From contig JADJQQ010000001.1 of NCBI GenBank assembly GCA_016712625.1, positions 1,612,001 through 1,676,000 of the forward strand: DNA of 64,000 nt. The letters run 5' to 3'. Of the stretch, positions 25,415 through 34,122 are shown piece after piece (position 1 is the stretch's first letter; each line of letters opens with the position of its first letter). The translations under genes and the position numbers were made by a program. The notes under the pieces are model-generated. The model saw nothing but the letters and a program-made list of their open reading frames with translations. It did not search any database and was not told the DNA's origin. The DNA is from Candidatus Competibacteraceae bacterium (GTDB taxonomy: Bacteria; Pseudomonadota; Gammaproteobacteria; Competibacterales; Competibacteraceae).

Positions 25415-26785
25415 ATGTTTGAAAATCTGAGCGAACGCCTGTTACGCACCGTCAAAAATCTGCGCGGCCAAGGCCGCCTGACCGAAGACAATATCAAGGA
25501 TGCCTTGCGCGAGGTTCGCATGGCGTTGCTGGAAGCGGATGTGGCGCTCCCCGTGGTGCGGGAATTTATCGACCGAGTGCGCGCGCGCGCTATCGGTGAG
25601 GAAGTGTTGTTGAGCCTGACGCCCGGTCAGGTGCTCATCAAAATCGTACATGAAGAACTGATTCGCGTGATGGGCGAGGCCAACGCCGAGCTCAACTTGC
25701 GGGCGCAGCCGCCGGCAGTGGTGTTGATGGCGGGCTTACAAGGCTCTGGTAAGACCACTAGCGTCGCCAAGCTGGCGCGCTGGCTTAAGTAGCGTCAACA
25801 CAAGAAAGTCACCGTAGTCAGTTGTGATGTGTATCGGCCTGCCGCCATCGAGCAGTTACGAAAGTTAGCGGGGGAAGTCGGGGCTGACTTTTTTCCCAGC
25901 GCTCCCGATCAACTGCCGGAGGTGATTGCCCGTCAGGCGTTGGAGCATGCACGGCTGCATGGGGTAGAGGTGCTGATTGTCGATAGCGCTGGCCGCCTGC
26001 ATATAGATCAGGAAATGATGGCGGAAATTCAACGCTTACATGCGGTGCTGAAGCCTGTTGAAACCTTGTTCGTCGTCGATAGCATGACCGGGCAAGATGC
26101 CGCCAATACCGCGCAAGCCTTCGATAGCGCCTTGCCACTAACGGGCGTTGTGCTGACCAAGACCGACGGCGACGCCAGAGGTGGCGCGGCCCTGTCAATC
26201 CGCCACATCACCGGTAAACCGATCAAATTCCTTGGCGTGGGCGAGAAAACGGCGGCGCTGGAACCGTTCTATCCTGATCGGGTGGCGTCCCGAATTCTCG
26301 GCAAGGGCGATGTGTTGAGCTTGGTCGAGGAAATGGAGCAAAAGATTGATAAGGAAAAAGCTCTCAAGCTGGCGCAAAAAGTTCAGAAGGGTCGATCCTT
26401 CGATTTGGAAGACTTTCGCGAGCAGATGGAGCAGATGTTGAAAATGGGAGGAATCGCTAGCTTGGTAGACAAGATACCCGGTTTTCACGCCGCCCCAGCA
26501 GCCCTCAATGACCATACCGCTGATAAGGAAGTCAAGCGCTTAGTGGCGATTATCAACTCCATGACACCTCAGGAACGCCGGTTCCCGGATATGATTAAGG
26601 GCTCGCGCAAGCGTCGTATCGCTGTGGGTTCCGGCAATCAAATTCAGGACGTGAACCGGCTGCTCAAGCAGTTCGACCAAGCCCAGCGAATGATGAAAAA
26701 GATGAAGGGCGGTGGTCTGATGAAGATGTTGCGCGGCTTGCAAGGTAAGATGCCAATGGGCGGGTTGCCGCCGATCAAGCCTTAG
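25415..26785 (+). pseudogene. ffh: Signal recognition particle GTPase Ffh, interrupted by an in-frame TAG
   Basis: Together with 4.5S RNA, Ffh binds signal sequences of nascent membrane proteins and delivers them to FtsY. The 456-codon frame contains the N domain, G1 GLQGSGKTT (about 108-115), G3 DSAGR, G4 TKTDGDARGG and the Met-rich M domain with the RNA-binding SRKRRIAVGSG. Codon 126 (25790-25792) is TAG, between ARWLK and RQHKKVTVVSCDVYRP, in the stretch after G1 where homologues read through with a residue such as Glu or Gln. Frame is unchanged on both sides, so this is a single-base substitution. As ffh is essential, sequence error is likely; a real nonsense codon would need suppression. 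Confidence 0.9.
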
Positions 26786-27116
26786 CGCCTGGCGCGGCGC
26801 ATTAAAACGACTGAATAGTCATTGGCCATCGAATAATTCGCCCTGCAATCTCGGTTGACGATGTTTGACAATATCGCTCACTTTACCTGCCGCAGGCTGG
26901 TTGAAGGATTGGGACGAACCCATCCCATAGCAACGATTAAGTAGCCGAGTCATTCACCGTAACGCGAGGGTAGGCACCGATTGGCATTCAATGGACTTGT
27001 TAAGGTAGTAAGGCAATAGTGGTTATTCTTTGCGTTTTCTTGGTATTGCACGTACTCATGCGGCCGCAATAAGCTGATGGCCTTATTGCGGCTTAGATTT
27101 GACCTAAAATCGGATA
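26786..27116. other. Intergenic stretch between ffh and the methyltransferase islet
   Basis: These 331 bases have no credible gene. The only clear structure is the 11-bp inverted repeat at 27063-27092 near the end of the methyltransferase gene. No tRNA fold was found. Confidence 0.6.
27063..27092. terminator. Bidirectional terminator-like inverted repeat
   Basis: GCCGCAATAAG (27063-27073) and CTTATTGCGGC (27082-27092) are perfect 11-bp arms around an eight-base loop. It lies between two convergent genes, ffh and the methyltransferase, and could end transcription from both sides. The flanks are only moderately T-rich (TTAGATTT on the right). Confidence 0.6.
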
Positions 27117-28064
27117 CTATGATTGGGTGGCATTGCTGTCACTTCCATTGTATTTAAACCAGACACTTCCCCCACCAATACTAAACTTATCTTCCATGAA
27201 AGCCTTCATTTGCGTTGAGTAGCGTAATGCATTGTAGTTACTTCCATAGATAAGAGAAGCTTTAGGGTTATCAATCAGGAAAGCAAGTAGTAAGTATTGT
27301 TCTGTCCAAAATAAATGATGGTTTAATAACCAATCTTTGGGAAGACCGAAAGGTAAAAAGACATCATGGACATGTACATATATATTTTTTTTGATCTCTG
27401 GTAGCAGTCGAAGATAAATGTGTAAACAATCGCTTCCACTTTTTACGGTATGAGTAGAGTCGATAAAGAGAATATCGCCATCTTGGAGCAGATCATTAAG
27501 GAATTTTGGTTGTATTTTCTGCGCAATGATAGAATGGAGATTTATTTTCTTGTTATTTATTAATGAGTTACGTGGAAATGGTTCAATGCATGTAATCGAG
27601 CCCCTTCCATTTTTTTCAGCCGCTTCGAGCGCTACAAGCGTGGAGTAGCCCGCCCCAATTTCTACGATAGCCGCTGGCTTTAGAAGCCTAATGAAGCAAT
27701 AATACGCCATGGCATCACTATGACTAAACATTGTGTTTTTCCAAAAAAATCTTTGGCAGCTTACTTCATCCCCATCCATTGGCGGATTGAATTCTTTGGA
27801 GAATTGAGTAAGCTTTTCTAGCGTTTGTAAAAAACGCTCATCGTCAAAAATTTTAGTATTAAGATAGGGCGGTGTCTCAGTATTATACTCAAAAGAATTT
27901 TCTATCTCTTCAATGGAGGGCGTGGAGCTATAGAAATTACATGGTAAAATATTGAGACCCATTTTCTGAATCCGATCCCGGGTTTGCTTATCAGATAATA
28001 AGAGTCGCTGTAAGATGGGTATAATGGTAGAAAGTTCTTTATCACTTACTTCATTTTTACTCAT
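27117..28064 (-). CDS. Class I SAM-dependent methyltransferase (Methyltransf_24-like), AT-rich islet
   Basis: A 315-residue protein with the methyltransferase motif I AAIVEIGAGYSTLVAL (131-146), an acidic motif II in TCIEPFPR, and ILFIDSTHTVKSG (198-210). The last resembles the metal-site-like block of the Methyltransf_24 group, which includes sugar O-methyltransferases such as MycE-like enzymes. The gene is clearly AT-rich compared with ffh and rpsP and lies on the opposite strand between them, which points to insertion. Composition and family resemble the polysaccharide locus at 10-20 kb. GAGAAAG gives a weak SD before the ATG. The substrate is unknown. Confidence 0.82.
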   Translation of the reverse strand: MSKNEVSDKELSTIIPILQRLLLSDKQTRDRIQKMGLNILPCNFYSSTPSIEEIENSFEYNTETPPYLNTKIFDDERFLQTLEKLTQFSKEFNPPMDGDEVSCQRFFWKNTMFSHSDAMAYYCFIRLLKPAAIVEIGAGYSTLVALEAAEKNGRGSITCIEPFPRNSLINNKKINLHSIIAQKIQPKFLNDLLQDGDILFIDSTHTVKSGSDCLHIYLRLLPEIKKNIYVHVHDVFLPFGLPKDWLLNHHLFWTEQYLLLAFLIDNPKASLIYGSNYNALRYSTQMKAFMEDKFSIGGGSVWFKYNGSDSNATQS

Positions 28065-28447
28065 GGCTTTCTCGAATTTAATTCGTGTTTACAGGAATCT
28101 TATTGGGATGCCAAAGTGTTTGGATCAACCCGGATAAGAGTGTTTATGATATCCTAAATCTTAAACAAAAGTGTCTTACGAGACATCCAAAATTTTCTGG
28201 ATGGTTTTTAAATAATTTAGCTTTAACATCTTTGTTGATGAATTAAAAATATTAGCATGTAAGGCATTGAAAATGCTGTATTAAAAACGTTCGATTGCTA
28301 ATTTTGTAACGATGAAGAGCATTCGACTGAATAGAGCTTGGTGGTATTGTTACAGTTTGAATATTTACACGGGTTAACACCTTAAGGGAAACGGACTTAG
28401 AAACCGCTCATTTTCAAACTGAGATACTACGCTGTTTAGTTGAGCGT

Positions 28448-28475
28448 TTGAAATTTGTGGCGTTTGAGTTATCAT
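28448..28475 (+). promoter_or_regulatory. Probable sigma-70 promoter of the rpsP operon
   Basis: TTGAAA (28448-28453) and TATCAT (28470-28475) are separated by 16 bases, close to the sigma-70 consensus. Transcription would begin near 28482, just before the leader hairpin and about 65 bases before the rpsP start. Confidence 0.5.
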
Positions 28476-28490
28476 CTCCCGCTTCATCTG

Positions 28491-28514
28491 GCTGCCCTGT
28501 GCGGGCAGCTTTTT
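28491..28514 (+). terminator. Terminator-like hairpin in the rpsP leader (possible attenuator)
   Basis: GCTGCCC (28491-28497), loop TGTGC, GGGCAGC (28503-28509), followed immediately by five T (28510-28514). This is a proper intrinsic-terminator shape placed between the predicted promoter and the rpsP ATG at 28548. It could attenuate the ribosomal-protein/tRNA-modification operon. Alternatively it could be the end of an upstream transcript. Confidence 0.55.
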
Positions 28515-28547
28515 CGTATCGGAATCCGCAAGAGGTATTCGCAGCGC

Positions 28548-28802
28548 ATGGTTACTATCCGCCTGTCTCGCGGCGGCGCCAAGAAGCGCCCTTTCTATAC
28601 TGTGGTCGTGACGGACAGCCGCAACCGGCGCGACGGCCGTTATATTGAGCGCATCGGTTTTTTTAACCCGATCGCCAGCGGCAAGGAACAACGCTTAAAT
28701 CTCAATCAGGAGCGTGTCGAGTATTGGCTTAACAACGGCGCTCAACCTTCGGAGCGCGTGGTCAGTCTGATTGAGGAAGCACGCAAGCAACCACTTCAGT
28801 AA
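28548..28802 (+). CDS. rpsP: 30S ribosomal protein S16
   Basis: An 84-residue S16 that starts MVTIRLSRGGAKKRPFY and contains the conserved DSRNRRDGRYIERIGFFNP. S16 is needed for 30S assembly. AGAGGT (28531-28536) is the ribosome-binding site. It heads the rpsP-rimM-trmD-rplS operon, with rimM starting 33 bases later. Confidence 0.97.
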   Translation: MVTIRLSRGGAKKRPFYTVVVTDSRNRRDGRYIERIGFFNPIASGKEQRLNLNQERVEYWLNNGAQPSERVVSLIEEARKQPLQ

Positions 28803-28835
28803 GTACCGCCTCATATCGCATCCGGCATTGCCGCG

Positions 28836-29336
28836 ATGGCTGATTGGGTAGTTTTGGGTCGGGTTTCTGGCCTGTTTGGGGTGCAGGGGTGGGTGCGGGT
28901 GTTTTCTGAAACCGAGCCCCGTGAAGGCATCATTCGCTATAACCCCGTATTTTTGAAGCAGCAGGGCGAATGGCGGCCGTTCGAGATTGAAGCGGGCCGC
29001 GCCCACGGTGCGGGGGTCGTGTTAAAATTTGTCGGCTGTGACGACCGAGATCGGGCCGCCGCCTTGTTACAGTGCGATATTGCCGCGCGCCGAGCGCAAT
29101 TGCCGCCCCCCAAGCCTGGCGAGTATTACTGGATTGATTTGGAAGGACTTCGTGTGGTTACGCTGGATGGACTGGAACTCGGAACGGTCGACTCGCTCTT
29201 CGCGACGGGCGCTAACGATGTCATGGTCGTACAGGGAGCGCAGCAGCGGTTGATTCCCTTTATTCGGGGGAAAGTGGTCACTGAGATTGATTTAGAGCAA
29301 CGCTTGCTGCGAGTGGATTGGGACCCGGATTTCTGA
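28836..29336 (+). CDS. rimM: Ribosome maturation factor RimM
   Basis: A 166-residue protein that binds S19 and helps mature the head of the 30S subunit. It has the N-terminal RimM domain (VVLGRVSGLFGVQGWVRVFS) and a C-terminal PRC-barrel (YYWIDLEGLRVVTLDGLELG, ending IPFIRGKVVTEIDLEQRLL). Length and position between rpsP and trmD are standard. Confidence 0.96.
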   Translation: MADWVVLGRVSGLFGVQGWVRVFSETEPREGIIRYNPVFLKQQGEWRPFEIEAGRAHGAGVVLKFVGCDDRDRAAALLQCDIAARRAQLPPPKPGEYYWIDLEGLRVVTLDGLELGTVDSLFATGANDVMVVQGAQQRLIPFIRGKVVTEIDLEQRLLRVDWDPDF

Positions 29337-29392
29337 AACAGCGCTTGTTGGCCACTTTCGGTGCTGGCAAAGGTGTATTGAGGAACAACGCC

Positions 29393-30184
29393 GTGCGCGT
29401 GGATGTGGTGACGCTGTTTCCGGAACTGGTTGAAACGCTGTTGCGTTTTGGCGTCACTGGCCGGGCGGTCGAACGCGGATTGCTAACAGTAGTGACTTGG
29501 GATCCGCGCGACGAGACCCACGACCGACGCCGAACGGTGGATGATCGACCGTACGGCGGTGGGCCGGGGATGGTGATGAAGGTACAACCGCTGCGCGATA
29601 CTTTGCGGCGAGCCCGACAGACGGCGGAACCATGTGGCAAAACAATTTATTTAAGCCCGCAAGGCCGTCCGCTGAATCAGGATGGTGCGCGAGAACTAGT
29701 GCGGGCAGAGCGGCTAATCCTGTTAACCGGCCGTTATGAGGGCATTGACGAGCGCTTAATCGAGGCCGAGGTGGACGAGGAGTGGTCCATCGGCGATTAC
29801 GTGCTCAGCGGGGGCGAACTGGCGGCGCTGGTATTGATTGATGCGCTGACCCGCCTGTTGCCAGGAGCGCTGAATGATAGCGAGTCGGCGGAACAAGATT
29901 CCTTCATGGATGGCTTGTTGGACTGTCCGCACTATACCCGTCCGGAGGAAATTGACGGCCGGCGAGTACCCGCGGTGTTGTTAAGCGGCGATCACGCGGC
30001 TATTGTCCGCTGGCGGCGACGCGAAGCGCTGGGACGAACCTGGTTGCGGCGGCCAGAATTGTTGGCGCTGCGGTCGTTGAATGCCACCGAGCAGAGACTG
30101 TTGGACGACTTTATTCGCGAATATCAAGAGAAAACGGAGAAGGCCGGCGTCGCCGGGGATCTCACGGAGCAACGTGGAGTGTAG
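29393..30184 (+). CDS. trmD: tRNA (guanine-N1)-methyltransferase TrmD
   Basis: Methylates G37 of tRNAs that read CNN, CGG and similar codons, preventing frameshifting. The protein is 263 residues; it begins VRVDVVTLFPELVETL and carries the trefoil-knot SAM site in LLTGRYEGIDERL and SIGDYVLSGGELAALVLIDA. GTG at 29393 is chosen as the start because GAGGA lies eight bases upstream and the product then matches the family N-terminus; the open frame continues back to 29318 without homology. Confidence 0.96.
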   Translation: MRVDVVTLFPELVETLLRFGVTGRAVERGLLTVVTWDPRDETHDRRRTVDDRPYGGGPGMVMKVQPLRDTLRRARQTAEPCGKTIYLSPQGRPLNQDGARELVRAERLILLTGRYEGIDERLIEAEVDEEWSIGDYVLSGGELAALVLIDALTRLLPGALNDSESAEQDSFMDGLLDCPHYTRPEEIDGRRVPAVLLSGDHAAIVRWRRREALGRTWLRRPELLALRSLNATEQRLLDDFIREYQEKTEKAGVAGDLTEQRGV

Positions 30185-30188
30185 TGTC

Positions 30189-30536
30189 ATGAGCAAACTG
30201 GTTGAAGAATTCGAACGGGAACAAATGAACCGTGAAGTGCCTCCCTTCGGTCCGGGCGATACCGTCGTGGTGCGGGTCAAGGTGAAGGAAGGCAACCGCG
30301 AACGCTTGCAGGCGTTTGAGGGGATCGTGATCGCCAAGCGCAACCGAGGATTAAATTCGGCGTTCACCGTACGCAAGATGTCTCACGGCGAGGGCGTGGA
30401 ACGGGTGTTTCAGACCTACAGTCCAGCGATTTCTGATATCACCGTCAAGCGTCGGGGCGATGTGCGCCGCGCCAAGCTCTACTACTTACGCGGCCTGGAA
30501 GGCAAGGCGGCTCGGATCAAGGAAAAGTTGTCCTAG
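30189..30536 (+). CDS. rplS: 50S ribosomal protein L19
   Basis: A 115-residue L19, at the 30S-50S interface. It starts MSKLVEEFEREQMNREVPPF and contains FEGIVIAKRNRGLNSAFTVR. The start is four bases after the trmD stop. It is the last gene of the operon and is followed by a good intrinsic terminator. Confidence 0.97.
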   Translation: MSKLVEEFEREQMNREVPPFGPGDTVVVRVKVKEGNRERLQAFEGIVIAKRNRGLNSAFTVRKMSHGEGVERVFQTYSPAISDITVKRRGDVRRAKLYYLRGLEGKAARIKEKLS

Positions 30537-30562
30537 ACGATAGCTGTCCATGGCGGGTGACG

Positions 30563-30590
30563 GGGCGATCAGCACAGGATCGCCCTTTTT
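30563..30590 (+). terminator. Intrinsic terminator of the rpsP-rplS operon
   Basis: GGGCGATC (30563-30570), loop AGCACAG, GATCGCCC (30578-30585), then five T. A perfect eight-base stem with a U tract, 26 bases after the rplS stop. Confidence 0.9.
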
Positions 30591-30644
30591 GTTTGGGCCT
30601 CCTTACCGCTTTGTTGGAGAGGTTGGGCACTGAGGTAATTCGAC

Positions 30645-31460
30645 ATGCGTGATGAATGGACCCGTTGGTTAGAAACGGTGAAAGCGTTGGCGGCCGAAGC
30701 CAGCGAGAAAATTCTGGAAATTTATGGAACAGCGTTCGGCGTTACCGCTAAGGACGACAATAGCCCGCTGACAGCGGCTGATTTGGCCGCGCATCGTATC
30801 CTCGTGGCTGGCTTGCAGCGACTGACCCCTGCTATTCACGTCTTGTCCGAAGAATCGGCCAGCATCCCTTTTTCCGAGCGTTCGCACTGGCCACGTTTTT
30901 GGCTAGTAGATCCCCTGGATGGCACCAAGGAATTCATTCAGCGTAACGGTCAGTTCACGGTAAATATAGCGCTAATCGAGAACCATGAACCCGTGCTTGG
31001 CGTTGTGCGGGTACCCGTCAGCGGAGCGTGTTATTTCGCGGCTCGCGGCCATGGCGCGTTTTGCGAGCAACCAGGTCAATACCCAAGCCCCATTAAAGTG
31101 AAGCCCTTACCGCCTGGCGAAGTGGTGCGAGTGGTGGGCAGTCGGTCGCACGGCGGGCTGGGGTTGCAGGCGTTTGTCGCCAAACTGGGCGCTCATCAGC
31201 TCGTCACCATTGGTAGTTCGCTAAAATTCTGCCAAGTGGCGGAAGGCGCCGCCGACGTGTATCCGCGTCTTGGTCCGACTTCGGAATGGGATACCGCCGC
31301 CGCGCAGGCTATCGTCGAGGTGGCGGGCGGGCGGGTAGTCTCAGCGGAGACTGGGGAGCCGCTACGCTACAATACTCGCGAATCGCTGTTGAATCCCTAC
31401 TTCATCGTTTATGGCGACGCCAGCCGTGACTGGCTGACCTACGTCCCACGCGAGGGTTGA
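30645..31460 (+). CDS. cysQ: 3'(2'),5'-bisphosphate nucleotidase CysQ
   Basis: Removes the 3'-phosphate of PAP, the by-product of sulfotransferases and PAPS reduction, to give AMP. The 271-residue protein belongs to the inositol-monophosphatase fold with the metal-binding E69/E70 (LSEES), D89-P-L-D92-G (WLVDPLDGTKEF) and WDTAAAQAIVEVAGG near the C-terminus. Its function is consistent with the PAPS-dependent sulfotransferases in the polysaccharide locus, though cysQ is also general housekeeping. The ogt gene starts at its stop. Confidence 0.93.
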   Translation: MRDEWTRWLETVKALAAEASEKILEIYGTAFGVTAKDDNSPLTAADLAAHRILVAGLQRLTPAIHVLSEESASIPFSERSHWPRFWLVDPLDGTKEFIQRNGQFTVNIALIENHEPVLGVVRVPVSGACYFAARGHGAFCEQPGQYPSPIKVKPLPPGEVVRVVGSRSHGGLGLQAFVAKLGAHQLVTIGSSLKFCQVAEGAADVYPRLGPTSEWDTAAAQAIVEVAGGRVVSAETGEPLRYNTRESLLNPYFIVYGDASRDWLTYVPREG

Positions 31461-31462
31461 GT

Positions 31463-31945
31463 GTGAACGGGATCAGTGTTTATCAGGCGGTGATTGCCAC
31501 CCCGCTGGGTCGCATTGGTATCCGTATGAGCGATAAGGGGCTGAGTGCGCTGGATTATCTGCTAACCGATGCCGCCGAACAGCCGCCGGTCGATGCGGTG
31601 GCCGAAACTGTGGTTCACCAGTTGCTGGCCTATTTTCACGATCCTCGAATTACGATCACCATGCCGCTGGCGCCTGTTGGGACCACCTTTCAACGAAAGG
31701 TATGGACGGCGTTGCGAGCGATTCCCTCAGGCGCTGTGCTGAGCTATGGCGAACTGGCGCGGCAACTTGATACTGGCCCGCGCGCGGTCGGTGGCGCGTG
31801 CCGGAGCAATCCGATACCAATTCTGATCCCCTGTCATCGGGTGGTGAGTCGACAGGGTTTAGGCGGTTATTCAGGTGAGATGAAAGGTGATCCGCTAACC
31901 ATCAAACGCTGGCTATTGCGGCATGAAGGCGTAATGATCGAGTAG
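31463..31945 (+). CDS. ogt: Methylated-DNA-protein-cysteine methyltransferase (Ogt)
   Basis: A suicide repair protein that takes the alkyl group from O6-alkylguanine onto its own cysteine. About 160 residues; the active-site motif is LIPCHRVV (Cys about 124), followed by GLGGYSGEMKGDPLTIKRWLL. The helix-turn-helix part (SGAVLSYGELARQLDTGPRAVG) is intact. GTG at 31463 has GAGGG (31452-31456) six bases upstream; an in-frame TTG at 31457 would abut the SD, so GTG is preferred. Confidence 0.93.
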   Translation: MNGISVYQAVIATPLGRIGIRMSDKGLSALDYLLTDAAEQPPVDAVAETVVHQLLAYFHDPRITITMPLAPVGTTFQRKVWTALRAIPSGAVLSYGELARQLDTGPRAVGGACRSNPIPILIPCHRVVSRQGLGGYSGEMKGDPLTIKRWLLRHEGVMIE

Positions 31946-32116
31946 GGGCTGACTGTCCTTCAAGTCCCATCACCTTTTTCCGTGAATGATCTCAATCATC
32001 GGTATTCTGATCCGGTGACGATGATTTTGCTAGACTGCCAAGCTCTCCTTGAAATCCCGTTGTTCGCCCGCATATCGGACTCCAAATCCGTGAATTTCAT
32101 CCAGGAGTCCATCCCC

Positions 32117-34018
32117 ATGACCGTCGAAGCCCACAAGGAAACCCTTGGTTTTCAGGCTGAAGTGCAGCAGTTGCTGCGTTTAGTCGCGCATTCCTTGTAT
32201 TCCCATAAAGAAGTCTTTCTCCGCGAACTGATCTCCAACGCCTCCGATGCCTGCGATAAGTTGCGCTTTGAGGCGTTGACCGATGGCGCGCTGTATGAAG
32301 ATAACCCCGATCTGAAAATTCGAGTCAGTTTCGACAAGGACGCCCGCACCATCACCGTCGCCGACAACGGTATCGGCATGGATCGGCAGGAAGTGATCGA
32401 CAATATCGGCACCATCGCCCGTTCTGGCACCCGTCAGTTCATGCAAAAGCTGACCGGCGATCAAGCCAAGGACGCCAATTTAATTGGACAATTCGGCGTC
32501 GGTTTTTATTCTAGCTTCATTATTGCCGATAAGGTCACGTTGCGCACCCGCCGCGCCGGGTTAGGGCCAGAACATGGCGTGCTGTGGGAATCCACCGGCG
32601 AAGGCGAATACACGCTGGAAAGCATTGACAAAACGACGCGCGGCACCGAAGTCACCCTGCATCTGCGCGAAGACGAGACTGAATTGCTGAACGAGTGGCA
32701 GTTGCGCTCGATCATCACCAAATATTCCGACCACATCACCTTGCCGGTCATCATGCCGGTGCAAAAGTACAGCGAAGACAAGGACGCGCCGCCCAAAATC
32801 GAGGATGAGCGCATCAATCAGGCGGCGGCGCTGTGGGCGCGACCCAAGCAGGAAATCAAGGAAGAGGAATACAAGGAATTCTACAAGCACGTCGGCCACG
32901 ACTTCGAAGATCCGTTGGCGTGGACGCATAACCGGGTTGAAGGCAAGCTGGAATACACGTCGCTGTTGTTCCTGCCGGGTCGCGCGCCGTTTGATCTGTG
33001 GGATCGGGAGCAGCGCCACGGCGTCAAGCTCTACGTGCAGCGCGTATTTATCATGGATGACGCCGACCATCTGATGCCGCGTTATCTGCGTTTCGTGCGC
33101 GGGGTGATCGATTCCAACGACCTGCCGCTGAATATCTCCCGCGAAATCCTGCAAAGCAGCAAGGTGGTGGACGGCATCCGCGCCGGCTCTGTTAAAAAAG
33201 TGCTCGGTCTACTGGAAGATTTAGCGCAGAACGATGCCGAAAAATACGGCAAATTCTGGAAAGAATTCGGGCGGGTGCTCAAAGAAGGCCCAGCGGAGGA
33301 TTACGGTAATCGCGAGCAGATCGCCAAACTACTGCGCTTCTCCTCCACTCATACCGATAGCCCCGAGCAAACGGTGTCGTTGACCGATTACATCGGTCGG
33401 ATGAAAGAAGGTCAGGACAAGATTTACTACATTTCCGCTGAAAGCTTCGCCGCCGCCAAGAACAGCCCGCACCTGGAAATCTTCCGCAAAAAGGGTTTGG
33501 AAGTGCTGCTGATGACCGATCGGGTGGATGAATGGCTGATGTCGCACCTGAATGAGTTCGACGGGAAGCATTTGCAGTCGGTCGCCAAGGGTGCGCTGGA
33601 TCTGGACAAAATTGCCTCGGAAGAGGAAAAGCAGGAGCAAAAGCACGCCGAGGATGAGTACAAGGATTTGCTAGCGCGGATCAAGGAGGTGCTGGGCGAG
33701 AAAATCAAGGAAGCGCGGATCTCTACCCGGCTGACCGATTCGCCGGCCTGTCTGGTGGTGGACGAATACGCCCTCAGTTCCCATCTGGAACGGATGCTGC
33801 GCGACGCGGGCCAAAATGTGCCGATGAATAAGCCCTACCTGGAGTTGAATCCTCAGCATCCGCTGGTCAGTCGCCTGAAGAGCGAGAGTGACGCCAGCCG
33901 CTTCGGTGACTGGACCCATCTGCTGTTCGAACAGGCGGTGTTGGCGGAAGGCGGGCAGTTGGAAGACCCAGCCAGCTTCGTCAAGCGCTTAAACGCGTTG
34001 CTGCTCGCGCTGGGATAA
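32117..34018 (+). CDS. htpG: Molecular chaperone HtpG (Hsp90)
   Basis: Cytosolic ATP-dependent chaperone of 633 residues. The GHKL ATP site is complete: ISNASDACDKLRF, DNGIGM, and IGQFGVGFYSSF. Middle and C-terminal domains follow in full (NLPLNISREILQ). ATG at 32117 has CAGGAG (32102-32107) upstream and yields the usual N-terminus MTVEAHKETLGFQAEVQQLL; the open frame back to 31982 is not family sequence. A sigma-32 promoter might be expected but was not identified. A hairpin with Ts follows the stop. Confidence 0.97.
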   Translation: MTVEAHKETLGFQAEVQQLLRLVAHSLYSHKEVFLRELISNASDACDKLRFEALTDGALYEDNPDLKIRVSFDKDARTITVADNGIGMDRQEVIDNIGTIARSGTRQFMQKLTGDQAKDANLIGQFGVGFYSSFIIADKVTLRTRRAGLGPEHGVLWESTGEGEYTLESIDKTTRGTEVTLHLREDETELLNEWQLRSIITKYSDHITLPVIMPVQKYSEDKDAPPKIEDERINQAAALWARPKQEIKEEEYKEFYKHVGHDFEDPLAWTHNRVEGKLEYTSLLFLPGRAPFDLWDREQRHGVKLYVQRVFIMDDADHLMPRYLRFVRGVIDSNDLPLNISREILQSSKVVDGIRAGSVKKVLGLLEDLAQNDAEKYGKFWKEFGRVLKEGPAEDYGNREQIAKLLRFSSTHTDSPEQTVSLTDYIGRMKEGQDKIYYISAESFAAAKNSPHLEIFRKKGLEVLLMTDRVDEWLMSHLNEFDGKHLQSVAKGALDLDKIASEEEKQEQKHAEDEYKDLLARIKEVLGEKIKEARISTRLTDSPACLVVDEYALSSHLERMLRDAGQNVPMNKPYLELNPQHPLVSRLKSESDASRFGDWTHLLFEQAVLAEGGQLEDPASFVKRLNALLLALG

Positions 34019-34027
34019 TACCGTAGG

Positions 34028-34063
34028 AAGAGGGGGTTGGCGGTGACGCGCGGCTCCCTCTTT
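34028..34063 (+). terminator. Probable terminator of htpG
   Basis: AAGAGGG (34028-34034) pairs with CCCTCTT (34056-34062); the intervening 21 bases are GC-rich, and TTTATC overlaps the end of the stem. It lies 10 bases after the htpG stop. Confidence 0.5.
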
Positions 34064-34122
34064 ATCTAAAATGAATGGACGAAACGAGTCTCCCCCGCTG
34101 ATTCGATGGCTGAAGGCGCCTG

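Larger units (their letters stand above)
28065..28547. other. Intergenic stretch upstream of rpsP
   Basis: These 483 bases contain no gene. Positions about 28190-28320 are AT-rich, as in the methyltransferase islet. The right part holds a probable rpsP operon promoter (28448-28475) and a terminator-like leader hairpin (28491-28514). Confidence 0.6.

Noticed and set aside
25790..25792. Pyrrolysine insertion at the TAG in ffh
   Set aside because: Nothing in the window suggests Pyl machinery, and no Pyl is known in Ffh; error or plain nonsense is far simpler.
26786..27116. A tRNA or small RNA after ffh
   Set aside because: No cloverleaf pattern or CCA-ended acceptor was visible; only the hairpin at 27063-27092 stands out.
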